Assembly: GCF_025837095.1 (NCBI RefSeq)
Contig: NZ_CP107551.1
Coordinates: 3,032,668-3,096,667, forward strand
DNA: 64,000 nt
DNA from: Rhodococcus sp. Z13
Lineage (GTDB): Bacteria > Actinomycetota > Actinomycetes > Mycobacteriales > Mycobacteriaceae
Direction of reading: 5' to 3'
The position numbers and the translations under genes are program-made. The notes under the pieces are model-generated. The model was given only the letters and a program-made list of their open reading frames with translations, had not been told where the DNA came from and made no database searches. Shown here piece by piece: positions 1 to 6,596 of the stretch (its first letter is position 1; each line of letters opens with the position of its first letter).

Positions 1-2
1 GC

Positions 3-383
3 AGTCCCGCCCTCGAGGAGTTCCTGGCCACCACGGCGTGGCCGGCCTCGGTCGCCGGGTGCGCGCTGGTGCAGGAGGTCGTGGTGCTGCCGCCGAGCGC
101 CGAGAACGATCTCGACGACGCCTTCGCGCCGCTGCTCGCCGACGCGCACGCGGCCGACGAGGCCGCCCGCCGCGCCGCGCACAGCCATCCGGAGCGCCGC
201 GCCGCGCGGCTGATCTCCGCCGTGCTGCGCGACGGCCCGTCGATGTCGCTGCTGCAGCTGCGTCCGCTCGACGACGACGATCCGTTCGCCGGTGCCGAGC
301 TGCGGACCTACGACAACCTCGCTCCGCACGTCACCGCTGCGCTGTACGCGACCCTCGAGGCGAGCGAGGACGACTGGTCCTGA
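3..383 (+). CDS. PPA1309 family protein, C-terminal part
   Basis: The 5' end lies outside the window; the reading frame runs from base 3 to a TGA at 381-383, giving about 126 residues. The fragment has an alanine-rich helical stretch followed by the segment LISAVLRDGPSMSLLQLRP, and ends with an acidic tail. This matches the actinobacterial PPA1309 family as I remember it, which is typically found beside the PDZ/Lon-like membrane protease gene that follows here in convergent orientation (23 bp between stop codons). Function is unknown. No membrane segment or catalytic motif is visible in the part present. The family name comes from recalled sequence resemblance and context, not a search. Confidence 0.7.
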   Translation, partial: SPALEEFLATTAWPASVAGCALVQEVVVLPPSAENDLDDAFAPLLADAHAADEAARRAAHSHPERRAARLISAVLRDGPSMSLLQLRPLDDDDPFAGAELRTYDNLAPHVTAALYATLEASEDDWS

Positions 384-405
384 GCCGAGGGGTCCGGCCG
401 CGGGG

Positions 406-1431
406 TCAGCTGCAGCTCGGCGCCTCGCGGCCGGCAGCGACCGCCTCGAGCGACTCGACCGCACCCTCGAGGGTCTCGACCCGTACCAGCTGCACGTCGT
501 CGGGGGCCGCGGACACCGCCTCGGCACAGTTGTCGGTGGGCACGAGGAAGACGGTGGCGCCGTCCTCCGCCGCGGCGGTGATCTTGTGCCGGATGCCGCC
601 GATGGGACCGACGATCCCGTCGGAGTCGATGGTGCCGGTGCCGGCGACGGACAGGCCCCCGTTGATCGCGCCGGGGCTGAGCTTGTCCACCACGGCGAGG
701 CTGAACATCAGGCCGGCGGAGGGGCCGCCGATGTCGGCGAGGTTGAAGGTGACGGTGAACGGCACGTCGGGCCGTTCCTCGGTCGCGATGCCGAGGAAGC
801 CCCTGCCCGGATCGCCGGGACGCTCCCCGACGGGGACGTCGAAGGTCTCCTCGCGGTCGCCCCGCAGGACGGTGACCCGCACCGACTCACCGGGGGCCAC
901 CGCCCCCACCGCGCGCTGCACCTGGCCGGCGGTCTCGACGGGGTCCCCGCCCACCGCGACGATGAGATCGTCCGTCTCGAGGATGCCGGAGGCCGGGGCG
1001 TCCTCCCCCACCTCCGCGATCCGCAGCGAGACGGGCAGGTCGAGGTAGTGCAGGGCCGCGAGTTCGGCGGAACGCTCGGACTGGGCGAACTGCGCCTGGT
1101 CGACGGCGCGCACCTCCTCCTTGCTGCGGTCCGGCGGGTACACCTGCTCGCGGGGGGCGACGCCGTAGCGGCCGCTGACCCAGGCGGTGACGGCCTGCGC
1201 GAGGGTGAGGTTGTCGGTGACGCCCACCGTGGTCATGTAGAGGCTGCCCTCGGTCTCGTCGGCCTCGATCCCTTCGACGTCCACGACCGGGGTGCCGTCG
1301 ATCTCCCCGAGGGTGTCGAAGACGGGGCCGGGGCCGAGGGCGACGTAGGGCGCCTGCACGTTGAACGCCACCACCACGAGGACCAGGACCGGGAGGACGA
1401 GCGCGAGGGGCATGACGAGGCGACGATTCAC
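406..1431 (-). CDS. PDZ domain Lon-like serine protease, YlbL family (Rv3194c-like)
   Basis: A 341-residue membrane-anchored protein. An uncleaved signal anchor lies at about residues 4-23 (LVMPLALVLPVLVLVVVAF). A PDZ domain follows around 130-200, with a carboxylate-loop-like region and the segment ASGILETDDLIVAVGG. A Lon-type proteolytic domain ends the protein. The catalytic dyad is visible: Ser238 in GGPSAGLMFSL and Lys283 in IRHKITAA. The active site is expected outside the membrane. It is divergent from the DUF2342 gene at 1607, with a repeat-bearing 175-bp promoter region between them. Length and order match mycobacterial Rv3194c. Substrates are not known; Bacillus YlbL-type relatives act on membrane or secreted proteins in stress responses. 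Confidence 0.9.
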   Translation of the reverse strand: MNRRLVMPLALVLPVLVLVVVAFNVQAPYVALGPGPVFDTLGEIDGTPVVDVEGIEADETEGSLYMTTVGVTDNLTLAQAVTAWVSGRYGVAPREQVYPPDRSKEEVRAVDQAQFAQSERSAELAALHYLDLPVSLRIAEVGEDAPASGILETDDLIVAVGGDPVETAGQVQRAVGAVAPGESVRVTVLRGDREETFDVPVGERPGDPGRGFLGIATEERPDVPFTVTFNLADIGGPSAGLMFSLAVVDKLSPGAINGGLSVAGTGTIDSDGIVGPIGGIRHKITAAAEDGATVFLVPTDNCAEAVSAAPDDVQLVRVETLEGAVESLEAVAAGREAPSCS

Positions 1432-1485
1432 CCGGCCAGGTTATCGGGCGTGTCGATGCCGCCGTCCGCACCACCGGGCGTGGTG

Positions 1486-1554
1486 CCCGGGTTCGCCGTC
1501 GTCCGGGTTCGCCGTCGGTGTCCGGGTTCGCCGTCAGCGTCCGTGTTCGCCGTC
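1486..1554. repeat. Short tandem repeat in a divergent promoter region
   Basis: Four copies of the core GGGTTCGCCGTC (the last reads GTGTTCGCCGTC) end at about 1500, 1516, 1535 and 1554, so the spacing is 16, 19 and 19 bp. The flanking trinucleotides (GTC, GTG, AGC) also recur. The array fills the middle of the 175-bp region between the divergent starts at 1431 and 1607. It could be a slippage-prone spacer or a cluster of protein binding sites; the sequence does not decide. Confidence 0.75.
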
Positions 1555-1606
1555 AGCGTGACCACGAGGGAGGTCACCCACCTGTGGGCCTTGTACCGTT
1601 GGTGGC

Positions 1607-3052
1607 ATGAGCGACACCCCCTTCGGATTCTCGAATCCCGACGACGACCCCGACCGCAGGAAGGACGAGGGTTCCGGCGGCGGTACCGGTGGCGGTATCC
1701 CCTTCGGGTTCGGGTTCGGCCTGCCCGGCGGTGCCGGTGGTGGGGGCAACGCCGGCGATCCGTTCGGTGGGCAGGGCTTCGACCCCGCCCAGTTCGGCCA
1801 GATGCTCAGCCAGTTCGGCCAGATGCTCGCCGGTATGGGGAGCGCCATGGGGTCGGGCAGCGCGTCCGGCCCGGTCAACTACGACATCGCCGCGAAGCTC
1901 GCGCGGCAGCAGATCGGGTCGGTGAACCCGGTCTCGCCGCGCACCTCGGACGCGGTCGCCGACGCGGCCCGCCTCGCGGAGCTGTGGCTCGACGCCGTCA
2001 CCACACTCCCGGCGGGAGCGACGAAGGCGGTGGCGTGGACCCCCGTCGACTGGCTCGACAACACCCTCGAGACGTGGAAGCGGCTGTGCGACCCGATCGC
2101 GGAGCAGGTCAACGGCATGATGCTCAACGGCCTGCCCGAGGAGGCCCGCGCGATGGCCGGACCGATGCTGGGCATGTTCTCCCAGATGGGTGGGGTGGCG
2201 TTCGGTTCCCAGCTCGGTCAGGCCCTGGGCCAGTTGTCGAAGGAGGTCCTCACCTCCACCGACATCGGCCTGCCCCTGGGGCCGGAGGGCACGGCGGCGC
2301 TGTTGCCCGCGGCGATCGAGTCGTTCGGTGAGGGACTCGAGCAGCCTGCGCAGGAGGTGCTGGTCTTCCTCGCCGCCCGCGAGGCCGCCCATCAGCGTCT
2401 CTACAGCCACGTGCCGTGGCTGCGGCAGCGGGTGCTCGCCACGGTCGAGGAGTACGCCCGCGGTATCCGCATGGACCTGTCGTCGATCGAGGACCTCGCG
2501 CAGGGGATCGATCCGTCGACCCTCACCGATCCGTCCAAGCTCGAGGAGATCCTCAAGCAGGGTGCCTTCGAACCGCAGACCACTCCCGAGCAGAAGGCCG
2601 CACTCGAGCGGCTCGAGACCCTGCTCGCGCTCGTCGAGGGCTGGGTCGAGACGGTCGTCTTCGATGCGCTGTCCGACCGGTTGCCCGGCGTGTCGGCGCT
2701 CACCGAGACGCTGCGGCGCCGCCGCGCCACCGGCGGCCCGGCGGAGCAGACCTTCGCCACGCTCGTCGGTCTCGAGCTCCGTCCCCGCAAGCTCCGTGAG
2801 GCCGCGGGTCTGTGGCGGCGACTGACGACCGACGCCGGTACCGAGACCCGCGACGGCGTGTGGGCGCATCCCGACCTGCTGCCGGACTCGTCGGATCTCG
2901 ACGCCCCGGCAGCCTTCGTCGACCGGATCATCGGTGGCGGCACCGACGCCTTCGACGATCCGATCGCCCAGTTGCACGCAACCATGGAACGCGAGCAGGC
3001 CGAGCGGGAACGCGCCGAGAAGGACGCTCCCGACGAGGGCGACGACAAGTAA
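1607..3052 (+). CDS. DUF2342 / zincin-2-like protein with degenerate zinc motif (Rv3195-like)
   Basis: This 481-residue protein has an N-terminal Gly/Phe/Pro-rich low-complexity region (about 1-85, with repeated GGG and QFGQML units), then a helical domain matching the actinobacterial family annotated as zinc-dependent metalloprotease or hydrolase (zincin_2, DUF2342). Where a zincin carries HExxH, this protein reads REAAHQRL at about residue 257: Glu and the second His are kept, the first His is Arg. I recall the same change in the Rv3195 branch. That makes classical zinc peptidase activity doubtful. The C-terminus is strongly charged and probably disordered. ATG at 1607 follows the sequence GTTGGTGGC and matches the family N-terminus. 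It stands directly upstream of the Ocin-ThiF-like gene. Confidence 0.85.
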   Translation: MSDTPFGFSNPDDDPDRRKDEGSGGGTGGGIPFGFGFGLPGGAGGGGNAGDPFGGQGFDPAQFGQMLSQFGQMLAGMGSAMGSGSASGPVNYDIAAKLARQQIGSVNPVSPRTSDAVADAARLAELWLDAVTTLPAGATKAVAWTPVDWLDNTLETWKRLCDPIAEQVNGMMLNGLPEEARAMAGPMLGMFSQMGGVAFGSQLGQALGQLSKEVLTSTDIGLPLGPEGTAALLPAAIESFGEGLEQPAQEVLVFLAAREAAHQRLYSHVPWLRQRVLATVEEYARGIRMDLSSIEDLAQGIDPSTLTDPSKLEEILKQGAFEPQTTPEQKAALERLETLLALVEGWVETVVFDALSDRLPGVSALTETLRRRRATGGPAEQTFATLVGLELRPRKLREAAGLWRRLTTDAGTETRDGVWAHPDLLPDSSDLDAPAAFVDRIIGGGTDAFDDPIAQLHATMEREQAERERAEKDAPDEGDDK

Positions 3053-3154
3053 TCTCCTCCCGGCCCCGAAACCCCAGGTCATCGGGGTTACGGGGTTGTG
3101 GACAACTCCGTTTCCGCGCGCCCCGGCGAGGGTGACGGCTGCCAGGCTGGCGGC

Positions 3155-4054
3155 ATGACCATCTCCCCGGCCGCATCCACGCGCACCGCCCTCGCCGGCG
3201 AGCCCCGGCTCCTGCTGAACCCGGAACTGGCGGTTCTCCACCGGCCCGACGGCACCGTCCAGCTGGGCTGGGGACCGCAGACCGCGACCGTCGTCCACCC
3301 GCCCGAGGGCACGGACGCGTTCGACGTGGGGGTGCTGCTGCGGCTGCTCGACGGCGGTCGCACCCGCGACGAGGTGCTCACCGCCGCCGTCGAACGCGGT
3401 GTGGGGCCCGGCCCCGCTTCGGTACTGCTCGACGAACTCACCGCTTCCGGCACGGTCCGCCCGGCCCCCTCCCCCGGCTCCGGGCCGGTGCGTCCGCACC
3501 GCGTCCGGGTGTACGGATCTGGTCCGCTCGCCACCGCGATCGTCGAGCACGTGTCGCTGTGGGACGTGCGCTGGGTGCGGTCCCCCGCCGGTGACGAGGA
3601 GTGCCGGGCCACCGTCGCCGCCGACTGCGTGGTGCTGGCGGACATGCCGATCCCCGATCCGCGGCTCGTGCGGTCGCTGATGCGGGCGGGGACACCCCAT
3701 CTCGCGGTGCGGATCCGGGACGGGCACGGGGTGGTGGGGCCGTTCGTGTTCCCCGGCCGCAGCAGTTGTCTGCGCTGCGCCGATCTCGTGCGGACCGACC
3801 TCGATCCGTCCTGGCCGCGGTTGGCGGCCCAGCTGTACGGGCGGCCGGGTCGGGCCGGGCGGGCGGTCGCCGCAGCGACCGCGGCGGTCGCCGTCGGGCA
3901 GCTCGACGCCTACTTCTCCACCGACCCGGCGGTGCGTCCGATGGTGGACCGCACCGTCGAGATCGACCTGCATGCACACCGGATCACCACGCGTCGCTGG
4001 TTCCGCCATCCCGAATGCGACTGTTCCCCGATTTCACCGGACCGTCAGGCATGA
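3155..4054 (+). CDS. Ocin-ThiF-like (RiPP E1-like) protein, stand-alone (Rv3196-like)
   Basis: A protein of 299 residues from ATG 3155; an in-frame start at 3098 would add 19 residues but lacks homologous character. The middle resembles a degenerate nucleotide-binding E1/ThiF fold (RVRVYGSGPLATAIVEHV). The most telling feature is FPGRSSCLRCADLVRTDLDP at about 200-218 followed by HPECDC near the C-terminus: a CxxC plus CxC pattern shared with the Ocin-ThiF-like partner proteins of thiazole/oxazole peptide gene clusters, where it binds zinc. The N-terminal third looks like a winged-helix peptide-binding (RRE-like) domain. There is no YcaO gene or small precursor gene visible nearby. Its stop overlaps the AarF start as ATGA. 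Function is unknown; the assignment to this superfamily is by motif recognition. Confidence 0.75.
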   Translation: MTISPAASTRTALAGEPRLLLNPELAVLHRPDGTVQLGWGPQTATVVHPPEGTDAFDVGVLLRLLDGGRTRDEVLTAAVERGVGPGPASVLLDELTASGTVRPAPSPGSGPVRPHRVRVYGSGPLATAIVEHVSLWDVRWVRSPAGDEECRATVAADCVVLADMPIPDPRLVRSLMRAGTPHLAVRIRDGHGVVGPFVFPGRSSCLRCADLVRTDLDPSWPRLAAQLYGRPGRAGRAVAAATAAVAVGQLDAYFSTDPAVRPMVDRTVEIDLHAHRITTRRWFRHPECDCSPISPDRQA

Positions 4055-5376
4055 TGGTGGGCGTGCCAGACATCCCTCGCAGAAGCGCGTCCCGCACCGC
4101 CAAGCTCGCGAGTATTCCGCTCGGGATCGCCGGGCGTGCCGCGGTCGGGTTCGGCAGGCGGCTCGCGGGCGGAGATCGTCAGGAGATCGACGCCGAGATG
4201 ACCGCGAAGGCCGCGGAGCAGCTGTTCAGCGTGCTCGGTGAGCTCAAGGGCGGGGCCATGAAGTTCGGTCAGGCGCTCAGCGTCATGGAAGCCGCCGTGC
4301 CCGAGGAGTTCGCCGAGCCCTACCGCGAAGCCCTGACCAAGCTGCAGGCGGAAGCGCCTCCCCTACCGGCCCGGGCCGTCCACAAGGTGCTCGACCAGCA
4401 GCTCGGCACCACGTGGCGGGAACGGTTCAGCTCGTTCGACGATGCGCCCGTCGCCTCGGCCAGCATCGGCCAGGTGCACCGCGCCGTGTGGTCGGACGGC
4501 CGCGACGTGGCGGTGAAGGTCCAGTATCCGGGAGCCGACGAAGCGCTGCGCGCCGATCTACGCACTCTCTCCCGTTTCGCGGGGTTGTTCGCGACGGTGA
4601 TGCCCGGTGCCGATGTGCGGGCGCTGCTCGACGAGCTGACCGAGCGCACCGAGGAGGAACTCGACTACCGGATCGAAGCCGACAATCAGCGGGCGTTCGC
4701 GAAGGCCTTCGACGGCGACGACAAGTTCGCCATTCCGAAGGTGGTCGCCAGCGCCCCGAAAGTGGTTGTGACGGAATGGCTCACGGCCACCCCGCTCTCG
4801 GCGATCATCACGGGCGGCACGCGGGAACAGCGCAACCGGGCCGGGGAACTGCTCGCCGAGTTCCATTTCTGTTCGCCGGCGCGCGCCGGTCTGCTGCACT
4901 CCGACCCGCACCCGGGCAATTTCATGCTGCTCGACGACGGCCGGCTCGGCGTCATCGACTTCGGTGCGACGGCGTCGATGCCCGAAGGTTTCCCGCCTGT
5001 GCTCGGGCGCATGGTGCGGCTCGCCCTCGACGAACGGTTCGACGAGCTGACCCAGCTGCTCTACGACAACAAGTTCGTGCTGCCGGGCCGGACGGTCACC
5101 GACAAGGAGATCGCCGACTACCTGCGGCCGTTCACCGATCCGATCCACACCGAGTCGTTCCACTTCACCCGGTCGTGGCTGCAGGGGGTCGCGGGGGTGG
5201 CAACGGATTTCTCCAGCCCGACCTTCCGCACCGCCCGCACGCTGAACCTCCCCCCGGAGTACGTGAGCGTGTTCCGGGTGCTGCTCGGTTCGGTGGGCAT
5301 CTGCGCACAGCTCGACGCCGAGGCGCCGTACATGCGCATCCTGAGCGAGTGGTTGCCCGGCTTCACCGACGAGTGA
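4051..5376 (+). CDS. AarF/UbiB (ABC1/ADCK) family atypical kinase (Rv3197-like)
   Basis: The 441-residue protein has the diagnostic ADCK features: a KxGQ motif (K71-F-G-Q74) in the N-terminal extension, an Ala-rich nucleotide loop (APVASASIGQVHRAVW) in place of the glycine loop, the lysine in VAVKVQYPG, the catalytic-loop analogue SDPHPGNFMLLDDG and VIDFGA. Members bind ATP and support quinone or lipid metabolism; the mycobacterial orthologue Rv3197 has been linked to macrolide tolerance together with whiB7, which lies next downstream in convergent orientation. The start codon at 4051 overlaps the preceding stop (ATGA), implying translational coupling; GTG 4063 is an alternative. Its 3' end pairs with the hairpin repeat that follows. 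Confidence 0.92.
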   Translation: MMVGVPDIPRRSASRTAKLASIPLGIAGRAAVGFGRRLAGGDRQEIDAEMTAKAAEQLFSVLGELKGGAMKFGQALSVMEAAVPEEFAEPYREALTKLQAEAPPLPARAVHKVLDQQLGTTWRERFSSFDDAPVASASIGQVHRAVWSDGRDVAVKVQYPGADEALRADLRTLSRFAGLFATVMPGADVRALLDELTERTEEELDYRIEADNQRAFAKAFDGDDKFAIPKVVASAPKVVVTEWLTATPLSAIITGGTREQRNRAGELLAEFHFCSPARAGLLHSDPHPGNFMLLDDGRLGVIDFGATASMPEGFPPVLGRMVRLALDERFDELTQLLYDNKFVLPGRTVTDKEIADYLRPFTDPIHTESFHFTRSWLQGVAGVATDFSSPTFRTARTLNLPPEYVSVFRVLLGSVGICAQLDAEAPYMRILSEWLPGFTDE

Positions 5377-5381
5377 GGGCG

Positions 5382-5459
5382 GAGCCGGGCAACCGGCGCA
5401 GTGAGGGTAGGGAGCCGGGCAACCGGCTCGGTGAGGGTAGGGAGCCGGGCAACCGGCTC
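5382..5459. repeat. Three 30-bp repeats, each a GNRA-like hairpin, between convergent genes
   Basis: Copies of GAGCCGGGCAACCGGCTC lie at 5412-5429 and 5442-5459, with a slightly changed copy at 5382-5398, spaced by 30 bp and joined by GGTGAGGGTAGG. Each is a perfect 7-bp stem (GAGCCGG/CCGGCTC) closed by GCAA. The end of the AarF gene (5351-5362, GGTTGCCCGGCT) is the reverse complement of the core, so a fourth arm exists inside coding sequence. The array sits between the AarF stop and the whiB7 stop and probably acts as a bidirectional transcription end or RNA-stabilising structure. Confidence 0.85.
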
Positions 5460-5781
5460 ACACGCAGACGAGTTCTCTGCGCGGTTCGGGTACGGGATTC
5501 TTGCGTGGGCGTCCCCGCGGGCGTTTGCGGGCGACGACCACACCGCGGTCGATGATCTCGCCACCCCAGACACCCCAGGGTTCCTCCCGTTCGAGTGCGG
5601 CGGCAAGACAGCGGGCGCGGATCGGGCATCCCGCGCAGAGCGCTTTGGCGTGTTCCAGGTCGGCCGGGGCCTCGGCGAACCACAGGTCGGGATCGTTCTC
5701 GTGGCACGGCAGGGCCGCAGTGCGGAACGGGGTGTCCGTCTCGATCCGGTCCGACGGTCTCGACAGGGTTTGGGTCGGCAC
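5458..5781 (-). CDS. whiB7: WhiB7-type iron-sulfur transcription factor
   Basis: A 107-residue Wbl protein with four cluster cysteines, C26, C49, C52 and C58 (CxxC and CxxxxxC spacing), the Wbl turn GVWGGE and a C-terminal AT-hook RGRPRK (about 89-94). The AT-hook is the mark of the WhiB7 subclass, which with the principal sigma factor activates intrinsic antibiotic resistance genes. The neighbouring AarF gene, uvrD2 and mrx1 match the mycobacterial whiB7 locus. Expression appears to be controlled by a long leader with a uORF and a terminator-like hairpin (listed separately) and by a promoter with an AT-rich element suitable for autoactivation. ATG at 5781 is followed by typical residues; the reading frame is intact. 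Confidence 0.96.
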   Translation of the reverse strand: MPTQTLSRPSDRIETDTPFRTAALPCHENDPDLWFAEAPADLEHAKALCAGCPIRARCLAAALEREEPWGVWGGEIIDRGVVVARKRPRGRPRKNPVPEPRRELVCV

Positions 5782-5839
5782 GTGAGTTCCTTTGCTGGTT
5801 CGGTCGAATGCGAGTGCGAACCGGAGGCCGAAACGACGA

Positions 5840-5872
5840 AGGCCACGGTCCGCTGGGCGGAGTCCGTGGCCT
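5840..5872 (-). promoter_or_regulatory. Attenuator-type hairpin in the whiB7 leader
   Basis: On the minus strand AGGCCACGG (5872-5864) pairs with CCGTGGCCT (5848-5840), and inside it GCGGA-like and TCCGC arms (5849-5853 with 5857-5861) extend the stem. The 3' side continues TCGTCGTTT, a weak U-tract. It lies 18 nt beyond the stop of the leader ORF and about 58 nt before the whiB7 start. This fits ribosome-mediated attenuation reported for whiB7/wblC leaders; the alternative antiterminator pairing was not worked out. Confidence 0.75.
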
Positions 5873-5889
5873 GAGTGGAAGACGATGTC

Positions 5890-6069
5890 CTACCGGGAGA
5901 CACTCCCGGCTCGGGCCACGGACGAAACGGCGGCGGCGTCCACGCGTCGTGTACGCGCGGCGGCGGGCACAGAGGCCACCCCTGCTGCTGCGGTGGCGGC
6001 TGCCACCGTTGCGGGGGCGACGACGGCGCGAGGGGCCGCTGCCGTTACGAAGGCGTTGAAGCCGAGCAT
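5890..6069 (-). CDS. Putative whiB7 leader uORF (59 codons)
   Basis: An ATG at 6069 preceded by AGGTGG with a 6-nt gap opens a 59-codon frame beginning MLGFNAFVTAAAPRAV and ending SVARAGSVSR, with the stop at 5890. The peptide is Ala/Val-rich with an arginine cluster (AARTRRVD) and shows no domain. The position, inside the transcribed leader and just before the attenuator hairpin, matches the uORF that senses slowed translation in whiB7 leaders. Conservation of the encoded peptide is not known to me; the frame could be extended upstream to 6153, but that would precede the inferred transcription start. Confidence 0.6.
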   Translation of the reverse strand: MLGFNAFVTAAAPRAVVAPATVAAATAAAGVASVPAAARTRRVDAAAVSSVARAGSVSR

Positions 6070-6125
6070 CGGGGCCACCTCACTTCCTCGTCGCGCACGG
6101 GCCGTCTCCCGTGACATCGTCATCC

Positions 6126-6166
6126 AGCCTAGATTCGCCGGCACGATCGGCACAAGTTATTTTCTA
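6126..6166 (-). promoter_or_regulatory. Likely whiB7 promoter with AT-rich WhiB7 element
   Basis: Reading the minus strand: an AT-rich block TAGAAAATAA (6166-6157), then TTGTGC (-35, 6155-6150), an 18-bp spacer and TAGGCT (-10, 6131-6126). WhiB7-dependent promoters are known for an AT-rich element just upstream of -35, bound by the AT-hook. The predicted transcript start, near 6119, gives a leader of about 340 nt. The AT-rich run is conspicuous in this GC-rich region. Confidence 0.7.
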
Positions 6167-6216
6167 CCTGCGGTTTTCCCGATATCCCGGAGCGTCGGGA
6201 CCTACAGTCGGAAGGC

Positions 6217-6576
6217 ATGGCACTTCCGACCACGCGATTCCTGCCCGTGCTCGACTGCCCCGACCCGCGGGCACTCGCCCACTTCTACCGCGACCTGCTC
6301 GGCTGGACGATCACCGACGATCAGGACGACTGGGTCGAACTCGCCCGCGACGACTCCACGGCACTCGCCTTCCAACGCGATCCGGACTTCCGGGGCCGGG
6401 CCTGGCCCGCCGAAGGCGTCCACGCCCACCTGGACATCCATGTGCCCGACCTCGACGCGGCCGAACGGATCGCCCTGGACCTCGGGGCACTGCGCGAGGG
6501 AGGCCGGGGCGGCAGCACCGGCTTCCGAGTGTTCCGCGACCCGGCCGGGCACTACTTCTGCCTCTGCAAGGAGTAG
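6217..6576 (+). CDS. VOC (glyoxalase/dioxygenase-like) superfamily protein
   Basis: A 119-residue single-domain protein with the paired beta-alpha-beta-beta-beta pattern of the vicinal oxygen chelate fold: RFLPVLDCPDPRALAHFYRD at the start, HAHLDIHVPDLDAAERIA in the middle and FRVFRDPAGHYFCLCKE at the end. It most resembles the Glyoxalase_6 group common in actinomycetes. The conserved His of the middle strand and the terminal Glu-type end are present, so metal binding is possible; the substrate cannot be told. It is divergent from the whiB7 leader and convergent with uvrD2 (20 bp between stops). It is not part of the remembered mycobacterial order, so it is probably a local insertion. Confidence 0.85.
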   Translation: MALPTTRFLPVLDCPDPRALAHFYRDLLGWTITDDQDDWVELARDDSTALAFQRDPDFRGRAWPAEGVHAHLDIHVPDLDAAERIALDLGALREGGRGGSTGFRVFRDPAGHYFCLCKE

Positions 6577-6596
6577 CGAGCCGGAGTCCTCGGGTG

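Noticed and set aside
3053-3154. Terminator between the DUF2342 and Ocin-ThiF-like genes (AACCCC/GGGGTT near 3069-3088)
   Set aside because: Only a 6-bp stem with a long loop and no T-run; not strong enough to report.
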